64,000 bases of DNA from Neisseria sp. oral taxon 014 str. F0314. Its GTDB lineage: Bacteria > Pseudomonadota > Gammaproteobacteria > Burkholderiales > Neisseriaceae. Of the stretch, positions 16,785-24,117 are shown one piece after another. Position 1 is the first letter of the stretch, and every line of letters starts with the position of its first letter. The stretch lies in assembly GCF_005886145.1 (NCBI RefSeq), contig NZ_CP040504.1, positions 620,001 through 684,000 on the forward strand. Reading direction: 5' to 3'. The notes beneath the pieces are model-generated. The model made no database searches. It had not been told where the DNA came from and worked only from the letters and a program-made list of their open reading frames with translations. Both the position numbers and the translations under genes were made by a program.

Positions 16785-17090
16785 TCAGTCGCCGACTTTG
16801 CGGGAGTGGTTGTCCGACCAATCGCGCCATGCCGCGTTTTGGTTTTCAAGTTCGGCAACATAGCCGCCAAACTCCACAGCGTGTTCAAGCAAAGCGCGGG
16901 TACTGCCGCTTTCCGGAGGAGCAGGGCGTACCGGCGGTACCATCAAGGCCGCAGGTGGCGCGGGCATAACCGGTACCTCGACCTTAATCGGCATCGTATC
17001 CGAGGGCTTGGCGGTATTGGCGCAGCCCGTGAGCGCCCAAGCCGTCAATACAAGCATTGCCGGCAATGCTTTTATCCTGTTCGATTGCAT
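16785..17090 (-). CDS. o-spanin lipoprotein, Rz1-like
   Basis: 101 aa with a lipoprotein signal peptide ending in lipobox L-T-G-C (Cys23), then a Pro-rich stretch (VPVMPAPPAALMVPPVRPAPP) as in Rz1 proteins. It starts inside the i-spanin gene in another frame, overlapping by 107 bp, the usual Rz/Rz1 nesting. Anchored in the outer membrane, it would pair with the i-spanin to fuse membranes at lysis. Confidence 0.85.
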   Translation of the reverse strand: MQSNRIKALPAMLVLTAWALTGCANTAKPSDTMPIKVEVPVMPAPPAALMVPPVRPAPPESGSTRALLEHAVEFGGYVAELENQNAAWRDWSDNHSRKVGD

Positions 17091-17400
17091 GGTGAATCCC
17101 TTTCCTGTATTGCTGTTTCAGACGGCCTATTTCAGCATTGGCTGCCGCCAGCTTAATGCCTGCCTGTTTCGTTTTTTCCGCCTGCTCCTGCTGCCGCGCA
17201 TTGGCCCGTTCTAATTCCGCGGCAAATGCCCGGCTGGATGCCAAGAGCGCGGCGGATTTTTCTTTTTCCGCCTGTTCGATAATGACCTGCTGTTCGTTAT
17301 AGGCCGTCTGAAAGCCCGCACGGTAGGCCAACCCCAACGCCGCCGCCAGCAGCAATGCCGCGACCAAATGGGGCAGGTATTTAATCAGTTTCACGGGCAT
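16984..17400 (-). CDS. i-spanin, Rz-like
   Basis: 138 aa. N-terminal membrane anchor at residues 8-28 (YLPHLVAALLLAAALGLAYR) and a long periplasmic coiled coil (EQAEKEKSAALLASSRAFAAELERANA). Together with the overlapping lipoprotein it forms a two-component spanin. It overlaps the upstream small membrane protein by 20 bp. A DUS core at 17303 and another at 17116 lie in frame. Confidence 0.85.
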   Translation of the reverse strand: MPVKLIKYLPHLVAALLLAAALGLAYRAGFQTAYNEQQVIIEQAEKEKSAALLASSRAFAAELERANARQQEQAEKTKQAGIKLAAANAEIGRLKQQYRKGIHHAIEQDKSIAGNACIDGLGAHGLRQYRQALGYDAD

Positions 17401-17614
17401 GGTCGCTCTCCAATTCTTGCCGCTTCACGCTGACAAACGAGCGCGCCACAGCATAGCCGCCAACGATGCCCAAATACACCGCCCAAATCTCTGCCGACGG
17501 GTCAGGCAGCATCACAAATTTAAACGTCCCCGCCGCGCAGGCAACATTTGCCCACAGTTTCGAGTGCGACACATTGCCCGTCGCGGGGTTTTTGAAAATA
17601 TCAAAGATACGCAT
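17381..17614 (-). CDS. Small membrane protein, DUF2644-like, possible holin
   Basis: 77 aa from MRIFDIFKNPATGNVSHSKLW; starts at 17638 or 17626 are also open. One or two hydrophobic segments are visible (LWANVACAAGTFKFVM and IWAVYLGIVGGYAVARSF). It resembles DUF2644 proteins of Mu-like prophages. Location between amidase and spanins suggests a holin role, but this is inference from context. Confidence 0.65.
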   Translation of the reverse strand: MRIFDIFKNPATGNVSHSKLWANVACAAGTFKFVMLPDPSAEIWAVYLGIVGGYAVARSFVSVKRQELESDHARETD

Positions 17615-17655
17615 CTTAATATCCATCCCAGCCGTCATTCATATTTCTTACCTCA

Positions 17656-17844
17656 TCATTTTTTTCCTGCTTTACGCTTACGCGCAGCCCGTTTGGCTGC
17701 GGCCACGCCTGACTTACCTGTGCGCACACTCGAATGTTGGCGCACTTGATACGCAGGGGTAGGCGTAATCTGAAATTCTGATATTGCAGGACGACGCATA
17801 CCGGATACCGCAGCAATCGCCAACGCAATCAAACCTTTTTTCAT
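17656..17844 (-). CDS. Small basic protein with N-terminal hydrophobic segment
   Basis: 62 aa from the ATG at 17844, which overlaps the amidase stop (ATGA) and has GGGAG about 12 nt upstream. Hydrophobic N-terminus (MKKGLIALAIAAVSG) then a strongly basic tail (KRAARKRKAGKK). Its coupling to the amidase gene suggests a lysis role; no family recognised. Confidence 0.65.
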   Translation of the reverse strand: MKKGLIALAIAAVSGMRRPAISEFQITPTPAYQVRQHSSVRTGKSGVAAAKRAARKRKAGKK

Positions 17845-18386
17845 ACCCGTGCCGCTCCCACTTCCATCGCAATGGCCGTCGCAATCGCGCGGCAAATAGC
17901 CCACTTGCGTTCCTTAAAGAACTTGAGGTCGGCATCATTGCTGATAAAAAACGGCTCGAACACAATGCCGCCCGCCTGCGCATAAGCCAAACGGCTGTGC
18001 TGGCCCGCATTGTCCGGTTTAAACCCGCCGTCGCCGCGCAGCTTCCAGCCGGTCACATCGGCCACGGCGCGGCTCAACACCTGACACCAACGCTTGTTTT
18101 TCGGCGTACTCAATGCCTCGACGCCCGTCGCCGCTTTGCTGGCGGCAGCATTGGTGTGGAACTCAATCGCCACATCCGAACCGTGTATCAGCTTCACCGC
18201 CTCGCGTAGCGGCAGGTTGCCCTTTCCTTCTCCGTCGGTTCTGACAGTCAGCCCGTAATCGTCACGTAAAATAGATGCCACAATATTGCGCATATCCTGC
18301 GCCAAGTCCGCTTCGCGGTCGCTGCCGTTTACCGCACCCGGGTCGGTGTTGCTGTGGCCTGCGGTCAGCACAATAATCTTGCTCAT
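17841..18386 (-). CDS. Endolysin: N-acetylmuramoyl-L-alanine amidase (Amidase_3)
   Basis: 181 aa single-domain zinc amidase. Predicted zinc ligands are His11 (TAGHSNTDPG), Glu25 and His77 (EFHTN), with catalytic Glu144 (IVFEPFFISN). It cleaves the amide bond between muramic acid and the stem peptide. No signal peptide, so it needs a holin. Mu itself uses a different type of lysis enzyme, so this is a modular swap. SD AGCAGGA precedes the ATG. Confidence 0.9.
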   Translation of the reverse strand: MSKIIVLTAGHSNTDPGAVNGSDREADLAQDMRNIVASILRDDYGLTVRTDGEGKGNLPLREAVKLIHGSDVAIEFHTNAAASKAATGVEALSTPKNKRWCQVLSRAVADVTGWKLRGDGGFKPDNAGQHSRLAYAQAGGIVFEPFFISNDADLKFFKERKWAICRAIATAIAMEVGAARV

Positions 18387-18457
18387 AGATTCGTCCTGCT
18401 TAGTCTGTTATCGAGCCTTGATTATCCCGTCCGCTTATTTTGCACCGCGCCTGCCCC

Positions 18458-18467
18458 ATGTCAGACA
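18458..18467 (-). promoter_or_regulatory. Conserved late-region motif TGTCTGACAT upstream of the amidase
   Basis: Minus-strand TGTCTGACATGGGGCAGGC, 72 bp before the amidase start and just after the lipoprotein terminator. AAAATA follows 17 bp after CTGACA, a partial -10. Likely the promoter or activator site for the lysis-packaging operon. Confidence 0.45.
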
Positions 18468-18477
18468 GGCAGCAAAA

Positions 18478-18503
18478 AGCCCGAGGGCTTTTGCTCTCGG
18501 GCT
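18478..18503 (-). terminator. Terminator of the lipoprotein gene
   Basis: AGCCCGAG / CTCGGGCT stem followed on the minus strand by TTTTTGC. It isolates the lipoprotein unit from the amidase operon. A DUS lies directly beside it at 18506. Confidence 0.8.
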
Positions 18504-18517
18504 GGGTTTCAGACGGC

Positions 18518-19159
18518 CTATTTTACTTCCATCGGGCAGGTGTAGGTATCAAATTCTTCATCTCCGGCCAATACCGGCAAACAATTATTCAACGGCAGCT
18601 TGATACCTTTACGCGCATACACTGTCGCTTGAGCGGCTGGCGGGGTGCGGATTTGCCCTTGGCAGGCAGCTATGTTGTCCGTGTATTGTTGACGGTAATT
18701 TTCGGTCAGCGCATCCTTTCTCTGCCGTGCGAAAAAATAATCGTAAGCCGCATTGGCCGCAGCGGTACATTGATAAAGCCCCGCCTTATCCGCAAGAAAA
18801 GGGCCGCCGAAAGATTCCTCGGCCGATTTTGCCACCGCGGCAAAAGCCGCATTGAATTCTTTGATTTTGGCTGCATCGCCGGGCAAAACCCATACACGGC
18901 TTTCCTTGTCGGCCTGCGCCAATAAAGACAACAGCTTTTGAGCGCGCTCTTTCAAATTGGCGTGCAGACGGATTTGTTCCAAATTGTTTTCACCGATGAA
19001 ATATTCTTCATCGGCCAAACGTGCGGCAATCTGCTTTTGCTGATTCTGATATTGCTGCGCCCGATTATCGGTTTGACTTTCGCCGGCAGCAGGCTTGTTT
19101 TCTTGTCCGCCGCAAGCCGCAAGCATTGCGGCCAACATCAGAACATAAAACGTCTTCAT
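18518..19159 (-). CDS. Prophage lipoprotein of unknown function
   Basis: 213 aa from MKTFYVLMLAAMLAACGG (GGGAAAT ribosome-binding site upstream; a longer start at 19195 is less likely). Lipobox A-A-C with Cys16. The mature protein is helical and charged, with Cys residues in CTAAANAAYDYFF, ACQGQ and NNC...TYTC. It is bounded by terminators on both sides (18478 and 19177), so it is a separate cassette between the Mor gene and the late operon, possibly a lysogenic conversion gene. No family recognised. Confidence 0.75.
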   Translation of the reverse strand: MKTFYVLMLAAMLAACGGQENKPAAGESQTDNRAQQYQNQQKQIAARLADEEYFIGENNLEQIRLHANLKERAQKLLSLLAQADKESRVWVLPGDAAKIKEFNAAFAAVAKSAEESFGGPFLADKAGLYQCTAAANAAYDYFFARQRKDALTENYRQQYTDNIAACQGQIRTPPAAQATVYARKGIKLPLNNCLPVLAGDEEFDTYTCPMEVK

Positions 19160-19176
19160 CTTGATTTCCCATAAAA

Positions 19177-19201
19177 AATGCCGTGTTATCCCCACGGCAT
19201 T
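19177..19201 (-). terminator. Terminator after the Mor gene
   Basis: AATGCCGTG / CACGGCATT stem, followed on the minus strand by TTTTTTA. It ends the early/middle transcript just after the Mor activator gene. Confidence 0.8.
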
Positions 19202-19206
19202 ATAAT

Positions 19207-19653
19207 TTAAAACAACCCGCCTTGCTCACACTCATTATCCGGCTTCTTCAGAATCCGCCAGATATGGCGGTCGGTCAGCGCGTGCGCCAAAGCCAAATCG
19301 TTCACCGCCTCATAAGCCGGTACGCCTTTACCCGTCTGCACGTCGAAGCGGCGGCGGATATGGCGGTCGCGCAATTCCAGCAAAGCCTGTTCGCATTTCG
19401 GGATAAACAGATCGCAGGGGGCCAGTGCTTCCACCATTTTTTCCATTGCCGCACCGCCGACGATTTCCTCCAAATAAGCCAGCCGCGATTCGCTGCCTTT
19501 GGTGCGTCCCTGCCGCAACGGGTAGGTCGTGCCGCCTAAGTTTTTCACCAGCTCCACCGTTTCTGTCAGCCCGATGATCGTAATCAGTGCCAGCACACTT
19601 TCGGGCAGCAGGTGGCGCACCGCCTCAAAATCTTCTTCATCCACCCTGATCAT
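19207..19653 (-). CDS. Mor-type transcription activator
   Basis: 148 aa, with the Mor/C family pattern: an N-terminal dimerisation part (LPESVLALITIIGLTETVELVKNLGGTTYPLRQG) and a C-terminal helix-turn-helix (DVQTGKGVPAYEAVNDLALAHALTDRHIWRIL). In Mu, Mor switches on the middle promoter. It is the last gene before a terminator. No second (C-like) activator is seen in the window, so this protein may serve all late promoters. Confidence 0.88.
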   Translation of the reverse strand: MIRVDEEDFEAVRHLLPESVLALITIIGLTETVELVKNLGGTTYPLRQGRTKGSESRLAYLEEIVGGAAMEKMVEALAPCDLFIPKCEQALLELRDRHIRRRFDVQTGKGVPAYEAVNDLALAHALTDRHIWRILKKPDNECEQGGLF

Positions 19654-20084
19654 TGCTCTGCCGCCTTTTTCGCTTTGTTGATATGGATTTGCAGCGCCTG
19701 CACCAGTTTGTATAGCTGCTCGGGTGTCAAAAATCGTACCAAATCCTTGCCGAACATCCTTTTGGCCATCCCGTCGGCGTATTGCCAGCTTTTATCGCCC
19801 ACCGTCAACAGCGCTTCCAACTTGTTCAACAGCGCGGCACGGTCCTGTGTCAAATGCGGGCGGATACCTTTGCCCTTCGGTGCGGTCTGCTTAAAGCCCA
19901 TCCGCTTCATTTCCGCCGCCACCGCCTGCAATTCGGCCAGATTCATCTGCGTGCAGGATGTTTTGCCGCACACGCGCGCCAGCATCGCACGGTAAACATC
20001 ATCTTCCATCCCAAGCTGGCTTTGCGCGATTTTGATTTTCGCAATCAGCCCCTTGCGTTTGTACTGTTCGTCTGTGTTCATCAT
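19650..20084 (-). CDS. Mu gp16-like protein (DUF1018)
   Basis: 144 aa from MMNTDEQYKRKGLIAKIKIAQSQLGMEDDVYRAML; an upstream start at 20129 is possible but not preferred. The family is typically next to Mor in Mu-like phages (gp16). It is a basic, helical, possibly DNA-binding protein. Overlaps Mor by 4 bp. Confidence 0.85.
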   Translation of the reverse strand: MMNTDEQYKRKGLIAKIKIAQSQLGMEDDVYRAMLARVCGKTSCTQMNLAELQAVAAEMKRMGFKQTAPKGKGIRPHLTQDRAALLNKLEALLTVGDKSWQYADGMAKRMFGKDLVRFLTPEQLYKLVQALQIHINKAKKAAEQ

Positions 20085-20159
20085 GGTTTTCCTCGTCGCT
20101 AAAACTTCAAACTGAAGCGGACTGTTCAAAAATCCGCTTGGATTTGGGGTTTCAGACGT

Positions 20160-20435
20160 TTAACCGTTTACCGCATCTTTCAACGCCTTGCCCGGGCGGA
20201 ACTTGGGCGTTTTGCGCGCCGCGATGGTCAGCGGTTCGCCCGTTTTCGGATTGCGTCCCTGACGCTCGGCAGATTGGGCGGTGTGGAACGTGCCGAAGCC
20301 GACCAGCGTAACGTCGTTTCCGTCTTTCAGTTCTTGCGTTACCACGCTGACAAACGCATCGACAAATTCCGCCGCAGCGCGTTTGCTCAATTCCGCTTCG
20401 TCGGCGATGGCTTGGATTAATTCGGATTTATTCAC
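20160..20435 (-). CDS. Phage-encoded HU-family DNA-binding protein
   Basis: 91 aa, full-length HU: MNKSELIQAIADEAELSKRAAAEFVDAF, then GFGTFHTAQSAERQGRNPKTGEPL, the DNA-bending arm with RNPKTG, and FRPGKALKDAVNG. HU bends DNA and is a cofactor of Mu transposition in E. coli, so a phage copy in the early operon fits assembly of the transpososome. Ends 75 bp before gp16. Confidence 0.93.
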   Translation of the reverse strand: MNKSELIQAIADEAELSKRAAAEFVDAFVSVVTQELKDGNDVTLVGFGTFHTAQSAERQGRNPKTGEPLTIAARKTPKFRPGKALKDAVNG

Positions 20436-20507
20436 TTTTGACTCCTATTTAGATTTAAATGCGGCAGACCGTGCCGCGCGGGTTATGGATTTGCAGTCTC
20501 AGACGGC

Positions 20508-20684
20508 CTAATGTTTACGGATGGGCGATGCCATCATCTGCGCCGCCTGAATCATCTTGCTGATTAACACAGCCGTTTGCTGCGCACCTGTTTTGTCTTT
20601 TGCATCCGCAGCCGGAAGGTCGCCCTTAAAATTAATGTCGGTGCCCTCGGGCAGGTCTTCGATTTCAATAATGATTTTTGCCAT
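20508..20684 (-). CDS. Small hypothetical early protein
   Basis: 58 aa, MAKIIIEIEDLPEGTDINFKG followed by a helix with AQMM and ending RKH. A perfect AGGAGG lies 5 nt before the ATG, which sits right after the stop of the upstream gene. The N-terminal beta strand pattern KIIIEIEDLP recalls small phage proteins of unknown function. No family recognised. Confidence 0.75.
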   Translation of the reverse strand: MAKIIIEIEDLPEGTDINFKGDLPAADAKDKTGAQQTAVLISKMIQAAQMMASPIRKH

Positions 20685-21335
20685 TTAAGCCTCCTGTTCT
20701 TCGGCATCATTCCGTGTTTCCTGCCATTTCCCAACCAAGTAATCCCACTCATACCGAGGAATGACACGGCAGCCCGGTAACAGATTCTGCCAATCAAAAT
20801 CTTCGGGCGGCTGCATCGTACAGCCGTTTCTGATTCTCTTAGCCCCTTCTCTAAGCTCGTAGGCATAATCAGGAGTTACCACGCCCTTTGGCGCGTCCTC
20901 CTCCAATCCCGCCCAAACGAACTTAACAGGATTAAAGAAATTACCGATACCCCAAGATGCCCAAGTCTCTCCGTCGCTATTCTTTTCAAAAATCATTGTT
21001 GGTGCGGTGATGCCAACTTCTTCCAAATACTCTTCGGGGCGTTTAAATCTTTTGTTAAGTGGCATGGTTTTTAGGATTGGGTTGTTTCTCCGTGGCCAAC
21101 AAATTCCGTTCTTATTGGGCTTTTTCCATCCATCGGGTATGCCGGAAGGGAACGCAAACCCTGCCACTTGCCCATCGCTCCATTCCCGCATTAGCGCATC
21201 TGACGGCAAGTGTTCGCGCGCCCAATCAAGCCACGCCTGTCGCATTGCGGCCTTGTCCTGCTGAAAACTTCGCAGTGCTTTTGCAACCGGCCCATCATTA
21301 ACTTCAATCAAATAAATCATTATATTTGCGTTCAT
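20685..21335 (-). CDS. Hypothetical early phage protein
   Basis: 216 aa from MNANIMIYLIEVNDGPVAKALRSF; the frame is open further upstream but would overlap DUF3164 heavily. Soluble, Trp-rich (many Trp in WLDWAREHL, MREWSDG, GWKKP, WASWGIG, WDYLVGKW) with a PDGWKKPNKNGICWPRRNN motif. Acidic C-terminus. Not recognised. Lies between DUF3164 and the HU gene in the early operon. Confidence 0.7.
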   Translation of the reverse strand: MNANIMIYLIEVNDGPVAKALRSFQQDKAAMRQAWLDWAREHLPSDALMREWSDGQVAGFAFPSGIPDGWKKPNKNGICWPRRNNPILKTMPLNKRFKRPEEYLEEVGITAPTMIFEKNSDGETWASWGIGNFFNPVKFVWAGLEEDAPKGVVTPDYAYELREGAKRIRNGCTMQPPEDFDWQNLLPGCRVIPRYEWDYLVGKWQETRNDAEEQEA

Positions 21336-21340
21336 TTTTC

Positions 21341-21949
21341 CTACACCTTCGCCACATCCAAATTCATCAGCTGATACTCCCCATCCTCGCCGCGCTGATA
21401 CACCCGCACAAACGGCTTGCTGATATGCACCTGCAAACTGTCGGAGAGCGCATCCATCGCCCGTTGCCATTTTTCATCCGTGATTTGCAGGCGGCGCAGA
21501 CCGAGGACGCGGGCAGTGCTGATATTGCCTTCCTTATCCACCTGAAACGCCGCGTTAATCAGTGTTTTCAATTCCGTGCGGCTGCCTTCCGTCCATTCGT
21601 TGATGCACTCGTCAATCAGGGCTTTGGCTGCCAGTAACCCCTCGTCGAATACCAGTGTGTCCTGCATTGCAAGGTTGACGCGGTACGCGCCGTCAAAGCT
21701 GTGCAGGCTGATATTGCCTTTCTTACCGCCGACAGATACGTCATAGCGGTCGGCACTCAACTGTACAAACGCCGCAATATCGTCCATAGCCTCGCGTTTG
21801 AAAGCGATTAAGTTATCCTGTACCGCGCGGGCTTTTGCAGCGATTTCCTGCACCAGCTCGTCGCGCAGCAGGTCAATTTCGCGGATATTGGCCAGCGGCA
21901 CGAGATTGCCTTTGGCATCCTGTTTGTATTGGGTTTTATCAATGTTCAT
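21341..21949 (-). CDS. DUF3164 family early protein
   Basis: 202 aa: MNIDKTQYKQDAKGNLVPLANIREIDLLRDELVQEI, GGKKGNISLHSFDG, and a C-terminal ARVLGLRRLQITDEKWQRAMDAL. This pattern belongs to DUF3164, common in the early region of Mu-like phages and of unknown role. Helical N-terminal half. Confidence 0.85.
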   Translation of the reverse strand: MNIDKTQYKQDAKGNLVPLANIREIDLLRDELVQEIAAKARAVQDNLIAFKREAMDDIAAFVQLSADRYDVSVGGKKGNISLHSFDGAYRVNLAMQDTLVFDEGLLAAKALIDECINEWTEGSRTELKTLINAAFQVDKEGNISTARVLGLRRLQITDEKWQRAMDALSDSLQVHISKPFVRVYQRGEDGEYQLMNLDVAKV

Positions 21950-21961
21950 TTGTTTTACCTT

Positions 21962-22150
21962 TCATTTTGATTTCCGGAAATGCGTGGCCTCGGGGTATTT
22001 TTTAAAACCGACTTCAGGCATAAAATCTTCATCATCCTCAACTTCTACGGCCTCCACGTTCTTGACGACCGTTCCATCGGGCAGCAATACATCACAAATC
22101 CACCCGATACACGGGCATTCCTCGTTTAGATTTTTCCAATCATTCTTCAT
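21962..22150 (-). CDS. Hypothetical small early protein
   Basis: 62 aa, acidic middle (VEAVEVEDDEDF) with Cys residues CPCIGWICD near the N-terminus and a basic end (THFRKSK). Contains a beta-strand rich core. No family recognised. Located 12 bp from DUF3164 in the early operon. Confidence 0.65.
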   Translation of the reverse strand: MKNDWKNLNEECPCIGWICDVLLPDGTVVKNVEAVEVEDDEDFMPEVGFKKYPEATHFRKSK

Positions 22151-22186
22151 CTTGGTTTACTTTTTTATTTCGTAATAATTTAATGA

Positions 22187-22327
22187 CTAAGGGCTTTCCA
22201 GTTTAATCCTGATTGATTCGGCATCTCCTGCCGTATGGCCGTTTTCTTCGCACCACATGGCAAATAACAACCAGTAGTAGCCGACAAATTCAGCCAGTAT
22301 TGCTTCTTCGTCTTCTGATAATTTCAT
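22187..22327 (-). CDS. Very small hypothetical early protein
   Basis: 46 aa: MKLSEDEEAILAEFVGYYWLLFAMWCEENGH followed by a short beta end. Its ATG overlaps the stop of the upstream gene (ATGA), which supports translation. Acidic amphipathic helix with aromatic cluster YYWLLFAMW. No homologue recognised. Confidence 0.65.
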   Translation of the reverse strand: MKLSEDEEAILAEFVGYYWLLFAMWCEENGHTAGDAESIRIKLESP

Positions 22328-23169
22328 TTTTCACTTCCTTTCCGGCTTAAAGTCTGTCTGACTTTGGCCAACTCTTCCCGTCCTTTTGCCCGGTCGGGTG
22401 GCGATTTCGCCAACATCGCACGAGGTATCAGGCGCGGCGGCAGGGCGCGGATCAGCTCGATGACGTTCGGCCATTCCTGCTTATCCTGTAAGGCCTTAAA
22501 GGCCGTCTGAATACGCAGCCTGTCCGTTTCCGCAATCAGCTTCACTTCTCCGCGTGCAACCGCGTGATCCATCAACCTCTGCTCCCACAGCGCGGCCAAA
22601 ATAGGCAAATCCTGTGCCGCAGGACGGCCTTTGAGGTTCTGTGCGGCCAATAGGGCGAAACCTGCCGCAATTTCCTGTTTCAGCCAGTCTTCGCCCGCCC
22701 ACTGCGTCAGCGCATGCACACCCTGCCGCAACTTAGTATTGACTGCTGCCGCATCCGCAGGCATCGGACAGGCAGGCACTGCCACAGCGGCCGACGGCTG
22801 CCATTTGCTGACGATTTCGTACAAATACCCATGAGATTTAAGCGGTGTTTTCAGACGGCCTGCATCGCGCGCGGTCAGCGTTTCGGTAAAGCCATGTATC
22901 CATGCTGCTGCAGGGGCGGGATATGACACCCCGTCGCGCTCGACGGATTCCGCTTTAATCGACGGCATCAACTCGTTCAACAGCTTCGCCGTCCGCGCCC
23001 AGCTCAACTGCGACTTAGCGGGGCGGAACAGCCCGATATAGCGGATGGCTGCCTTCCCGATTTCTGCATCCAACTCCAGTAAGCAGCGCATTACATCCGC
23101 CGCGCCAGTATCGGCAATCAGGGCGTCCAAGCTGTTCACTGAGCCGCAGTTCGGGCATTTCACGTTCAT
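22324..23169 (-). CDS. Hypothetical early protein with N-terminal Zn-binding CxxC
   Basis: 281 aa from MNVKCPNCGSVNSLDALI at 23169, where the ATG overlaps the stop of the upstream membrane protein; the open frame further upstream covers other genes and is not used. CPNC at residues 5-8 suggests half a zinc ribbon. The body is helical; the C-terminus is basic and repeats KGREELAKVRQTLSRKG. Probably a nucleic-acid-related early protein, not recognised further. Two DUS cores (22500, 22850) are within the frame. Confidence 0.75.
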   Translation of the reverse strand: MNVKCPNCGSVNSLDALIADTGAADVMRCLLELDAEIGKAAIRYIGLFRPAKSQLSWARTAKLLNELMPSIKAESVERDGVSYPAPAAAWIHGFTETLTARDAGRLKTPLKSHGYLYEIVSKWQPSAAVAVPACPMPADAAAVNTKLRQGVHALTQWAGEDWLKQEIAAGFALLAAQNLKGRPAAQDLPILAALWEQRLMDHAVARGEVKLIAETDRLRIQTAFKALQDKQEWPNVIELIRALPPRLIPRAMLAKSPPDRAKGREELAKVRQTLSRKGSEK

Positions 23170-23363
23170 GACATTACTCCCAACAGATACATACCCGAAA
23201 CCAACATCACAGATGTGCCGATAACCAATAATAAAATCCCAAGCCACGAATCCCGAATCAGCATTTTTATTACCCAAAACTCGATACATGACGTACCGAA
23301 CAGTGCGATTGCCAACCCCAACAATCCGCAGAAACTCATATAAATCAACATTCCGACAGACAT
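23166..23363 (-). CDS. Small two-helix membrane protein
   Basis: 65 aa from MSVGMLIYMSFCGLLGL at 23363. Two hydrophobic segments (IYMSFCGLLGLAIALFG and LGILLLVIGTSVMLVSGMYLLG) separated by a short charged loop (KMLIRDS). Coupled by ATGA overlap to the downstream gene. Function unknown; superinfection or host-membrane effects are possible but not shown. Confidence 0.65.
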   Translation of the reverse strand: MSVGMLIYMSFCGLLGLAIALFGTSCIEFWVIKMLIRDSWLGILLLVIGTSVMLVSGMYLLGVMS

Positions 23364-23557
23364 GAAATATCCTCCCATTTTGCCATTGCTTCATCCAGCG
23401 CAGCACGGTAGCTGTCTCCAAAGCCATGGATATCTACTTCTTGGTCATATAAAAAACAGCAATACTTACCGTCCAAGTTCTTACTAAACTCAACCGTTTC
23501 AACCTTGAACAGAAAATCCAACCGTTCTGTGTCTGTATTCTGTTTCTCGTTCATCAT
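23345..23557 (-). CDS. Hypothetical early protein
   Basis: 70 aa from MMNEKQNTDTERLDFLFK. Contains DGKYCCFLYDQEVDIHGFGDSYRAALDEAM, a pattern of small beta-alpha early phage proteins. The ATGATGA overlap with the stop of the upstream gene supports the start. Overlaps the downstream membrane gene by 19 bp. Confidence 0.65.
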   Translation of the reverse strand: MMNEKQNTDTERLDFLFKVETVEFSKNLDGKYCCFLYDQEVDIHGFGDSYRAALDEAMAKWEDISCLSEC

Positions 23558-23724
23558 CACATTTCCTCCCACGTTATAACCGCATGTTCCAGCGTTTCGG
23601 CTTCCGCCGTCTTCCAAATACCGTCCGCCGCACGAGCGGCAATCACAAACCCTTTGCCATCCTGTTTTGACAACATCATTTCTCCGCGCTCCTCAAGCCA
23701 TTCGACCAGTTCTTTCTCGTTCAC
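23557..23724 (-). CDS. Very small hypothetical early protein with GTG start
   Basis: 55 aa starting GTG (MNEKELVEWLEERGEMM), with AAAAGGA 6-10 nt upstream. The product is alpha-beta (KGFVIAARAADGIWKTAEAETLEHAVITWEEM). Its sequence layout resembles the next gene downstream (short domain ending in a helix with WE), suggesting possible ancient duplication. No family recognised. Confidence 0.6.
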   Translation of the reverse strand: MNEKELVEWLEERGEMMLSKQDGKGFVIAARAADGIWKTAEAETLEHAVITWEEM

Positions 23725-23794
23725 TTTTAAATCCTTTTAAATTAATTAGTTACATATTAATCGGGCAAAAAACTTTCCCGTACCTATGGCCGTT

Positions 23795-23947
23795 CTAATC
23801 GTCGCCACGACATACCCTGTCCGCCGCCGCTTCCAGCCGTTCCTTAACCCGTTGCTCGACCAATATCTCGACCAACACAATCATTACCGCCGCCAGCAAT
23901 ATGGCAATAACCAACAAAGCCGCTACCACATTCATTTCATTCATCAT
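23795..23947 (-). CDS. Very small single-helix membrane protein
   Basis: 50 aa: MMNEMNVVAALLVIAILLAAVM then a charged helix (EILVEQRVKERLEAAADR). AAGGAAT precedes the ATG. One transmembrane segment at residues 7-29. Coupled early gene of unknown role. Confidence 0.6.
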   Translation of the reverse strand: MMNEMNVVAALLVIAILLAAVMIVLVEILVEQRVKERLEAAADRVCRGDD

Positions 23948-23962
23948 TTTCTTATTCCTTGT

Positions 23963-24115
23963 TTAATCAGTCTGTTTGTTGTCTGTTGAGGCAAGCCGTA
24001 TCGCTTTCTCGCCCCACCGTGCCCGAATCTTCTCGACCGCCTGTTTCAGGGCGAACGCTTTAACCCGTTTCAATTCGCGTTTCGGCATCTTCCGTCGTGC
24101 CAACCGTTTACTCAT
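23963..24115 (-). CDS. Very small basic protein
   Basis: 50 aa, strongly basic (MSKRLARRKMPKRELKRVKAF), ending in TDNKQTD. Its start lies 3 bp after the upstream zinc-finger gene ends and its stop 16 bp before the next start. Possibly nucleic-acid binding; not recognised. Confidence 0.6.
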   Translation of the reverse strand: MSKRLARRKMPKRELKRVKAFALKQAVEKIRARWGEKAIRLASTDNKQTD

Positions 24116-24117
24116 GG

